Assembly: GCA_003497505.1 (NCBI GenBank)
Contig: DNNV01000232.1
Coordinates: 1 to 6,725 of the forward strand
DNA length: 6,725 nucleotides
Reading direction: 5' to 3'
Source: Clostridiales bacterium
Lineage (GTDB): Bacteria > Bacillota > Clostridia > Tissierellales > Sedimentibacteraceae
A program made the position numbers and the translations under genes. Below are positions 6,118-6,725 of the stretch, one piece after another. The number at the start of each line of letters is the position of its first letter. The first letter of the stretch is position 1. The notes under the pieces are model-generated. The model did no database searches, was not told where the DNA came from, and saw only the letters and a program-made list of their open reading frames with translations.

Positions 6118-6725
6118 ATGCGAAGCTACATAATTAAAAGATTGGGAGTAGGAGTATTGCTGCTGCTTTGTGTATCTTTCATAGTTTTCGGCATGCTGTA
6201 CCTGATGCCGGGAGATCCTGTGACTCTTATGGCAGGGCCGTTGGTTAAGGTTGAAAATTTAGAAGGATTAAGGATTCAATACGGTCTGGACAGGCCGCTG
6301 CTCGTGCAGTACTTTGACTGGATGAGAAAAATAATATTTGAGGGTGATTTCGGTATTTCTTACAAGTACAGGATAGCTGTTGGGTCATTGCTTAAAAATG
6401 CCATACCCATAAGCCTGAAGCTTACGGTCACCACGATGCTTATAAGTAATCTTATTGCATTGCCTTTGGGGCTTTTATGCGCATATAAAAAGGACACGCT
6501 GTTTGACCGGTTAACGGTGAATACAACCTTGATTCTTACCGCCATACCATCATTCTGGCTCGCGGTTATACTCATGCTGGTGTTTGCCGTAAATCTTAAA
6601 TGGTTTCCTGTGAGCGGCTTTGAGTCCTGGAAAAATTACGTGCTTCCCGTAGCTACCGGTGTAATAGGAGGGCTTGCCAGCACCATACGCCTTACAAAGT
6701 CCGAAGCGCTGGAGGTTCTGAGGGA
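6118..6725 (+). CDS. DppB/OppB-type ABC transporter permease, 3' end outside window
   Basis: This is the first inner-membrane permease subunit of a peptide/nickel/opine-class ABC importer; the frame is open to the window edge (202 complete codons). It begins MRSYIIKRLG and runs into a hydrophobic first helix (about 9-30). The family signature follows: LMPGDPVTLM (about 29-38), LRIQYGLDRPLLVQYFDWM, then EGDFGISYKYRIAVGSLL. Further hydrophobic segments lie at about 101-121 and 134-160, then WFPVSGFESWKNYVLPV. The visible part ends in IRLTKSEALEVLRE, the start of the cytoplasmic EAA-type loop that contacts the ATPase. The second permease, ATPases and binding protein would be expected downstream but are not visible. 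It is the first clear gene after the sigma-54 promoter at 6007-6023. Whether it carries dipeptides, oligopeptides, glutathione-like peptides, sugars or metals cannot be told from this subunit. Confidence 0.93.
   Translation, partial: MRSYIIKRLGVGVLLLLCVSFIVFGMLYLMPGDPVTLMAGPLVKVENLEGLRIQYGLDRPLLVQYFDWMRKIIFEGDFGISYKYRIAVGSLLKNAIPISLKLTVTTMLISNLIALPLGLLCAYKKDTLFDRLTVNTTLILTAIPSFWLAVILMLVFAVNLKWFPVSGFESWKNYVLPVATGVIGGLASTIRLTKSEALEVLR

Noticed and set aside
1..6725. CRISPR array, tRNA, rRNA, transposon ends or phage genes
   Set aside because: No regularly spaced direct repeats, RNA gene signatures, transposase or integrase motifs were visible on either strand.

Overview
The window looks like chromosomal DNA from a low-to-moderate GC Firmicute, most likely a Clostridia-type anaerobe. 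The grounds are strong GGAGG-type ribosome binding sites, frequent ATA, AGA and AGG codons, canonical TTGACA promoters and a clostridial-style sigma-54 activator. This assignment is an inference. No species can be named from the sequence alone.

Layout. (1) 1-2116, plus strand: the 3' part of a ligD gene for a multidomain end-joining DNA ligase, with the C-terminal end of the phosphoesterase domain, a complete ATP-dependent ligase domain and a complete primase/polymerase domain. Its start lies left of the window. (2) 2117-2296: a convergent intergenic gap with a strong hairpin (2250-2287) that can terminate both flanking genes. (3) 2297-4294, minus: a sigma-54-dependent transcriptional activator with an uncharacterised N-terminal sensor region, a PAS-like segment, a full AAA+ domain and an unusual winged-helix-like C-terminus. 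(4) 4295-4485: a control region with a 14-bp perfect inverted repeat, a TTGACA/GATAAT promoter for the regulator and a 23-bp palindrome lying across that promoter. (5) 4486-5904, minus: a 472-residue serine hydrolase of the class C beta-lactamase/D-aminopeptidase fold without a signal peptide. (6) 5905-6117: a divergent control region with a housekeeping promoter for the hydrolase facing left and a consensus-perfect sigma-54 promoter (-24/-12) facing right. (7) 6118-6725, plus: the 5' part of a DppB/OppB-type ABC transporter permease gene, running off the right edge.

How it may work together. Items 3-7 look like one module. The activator probably senses a small molecule and switches on the sigma-54 promoter that drives a peptide or related oligomer importer. 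The divergently transcribed cytosolic hydrolase would process the imported substrate. This rests on the sigma-54 promoter, the adjacent activator gene and the families involved. The substrate cannot be read from the sequence. The ligD gene appears to be an unrelated neighbour ending tail-to-tail with the regulator. No rRNA, tRNA, CRISPR array, insertion sequence or phage gene was seen.
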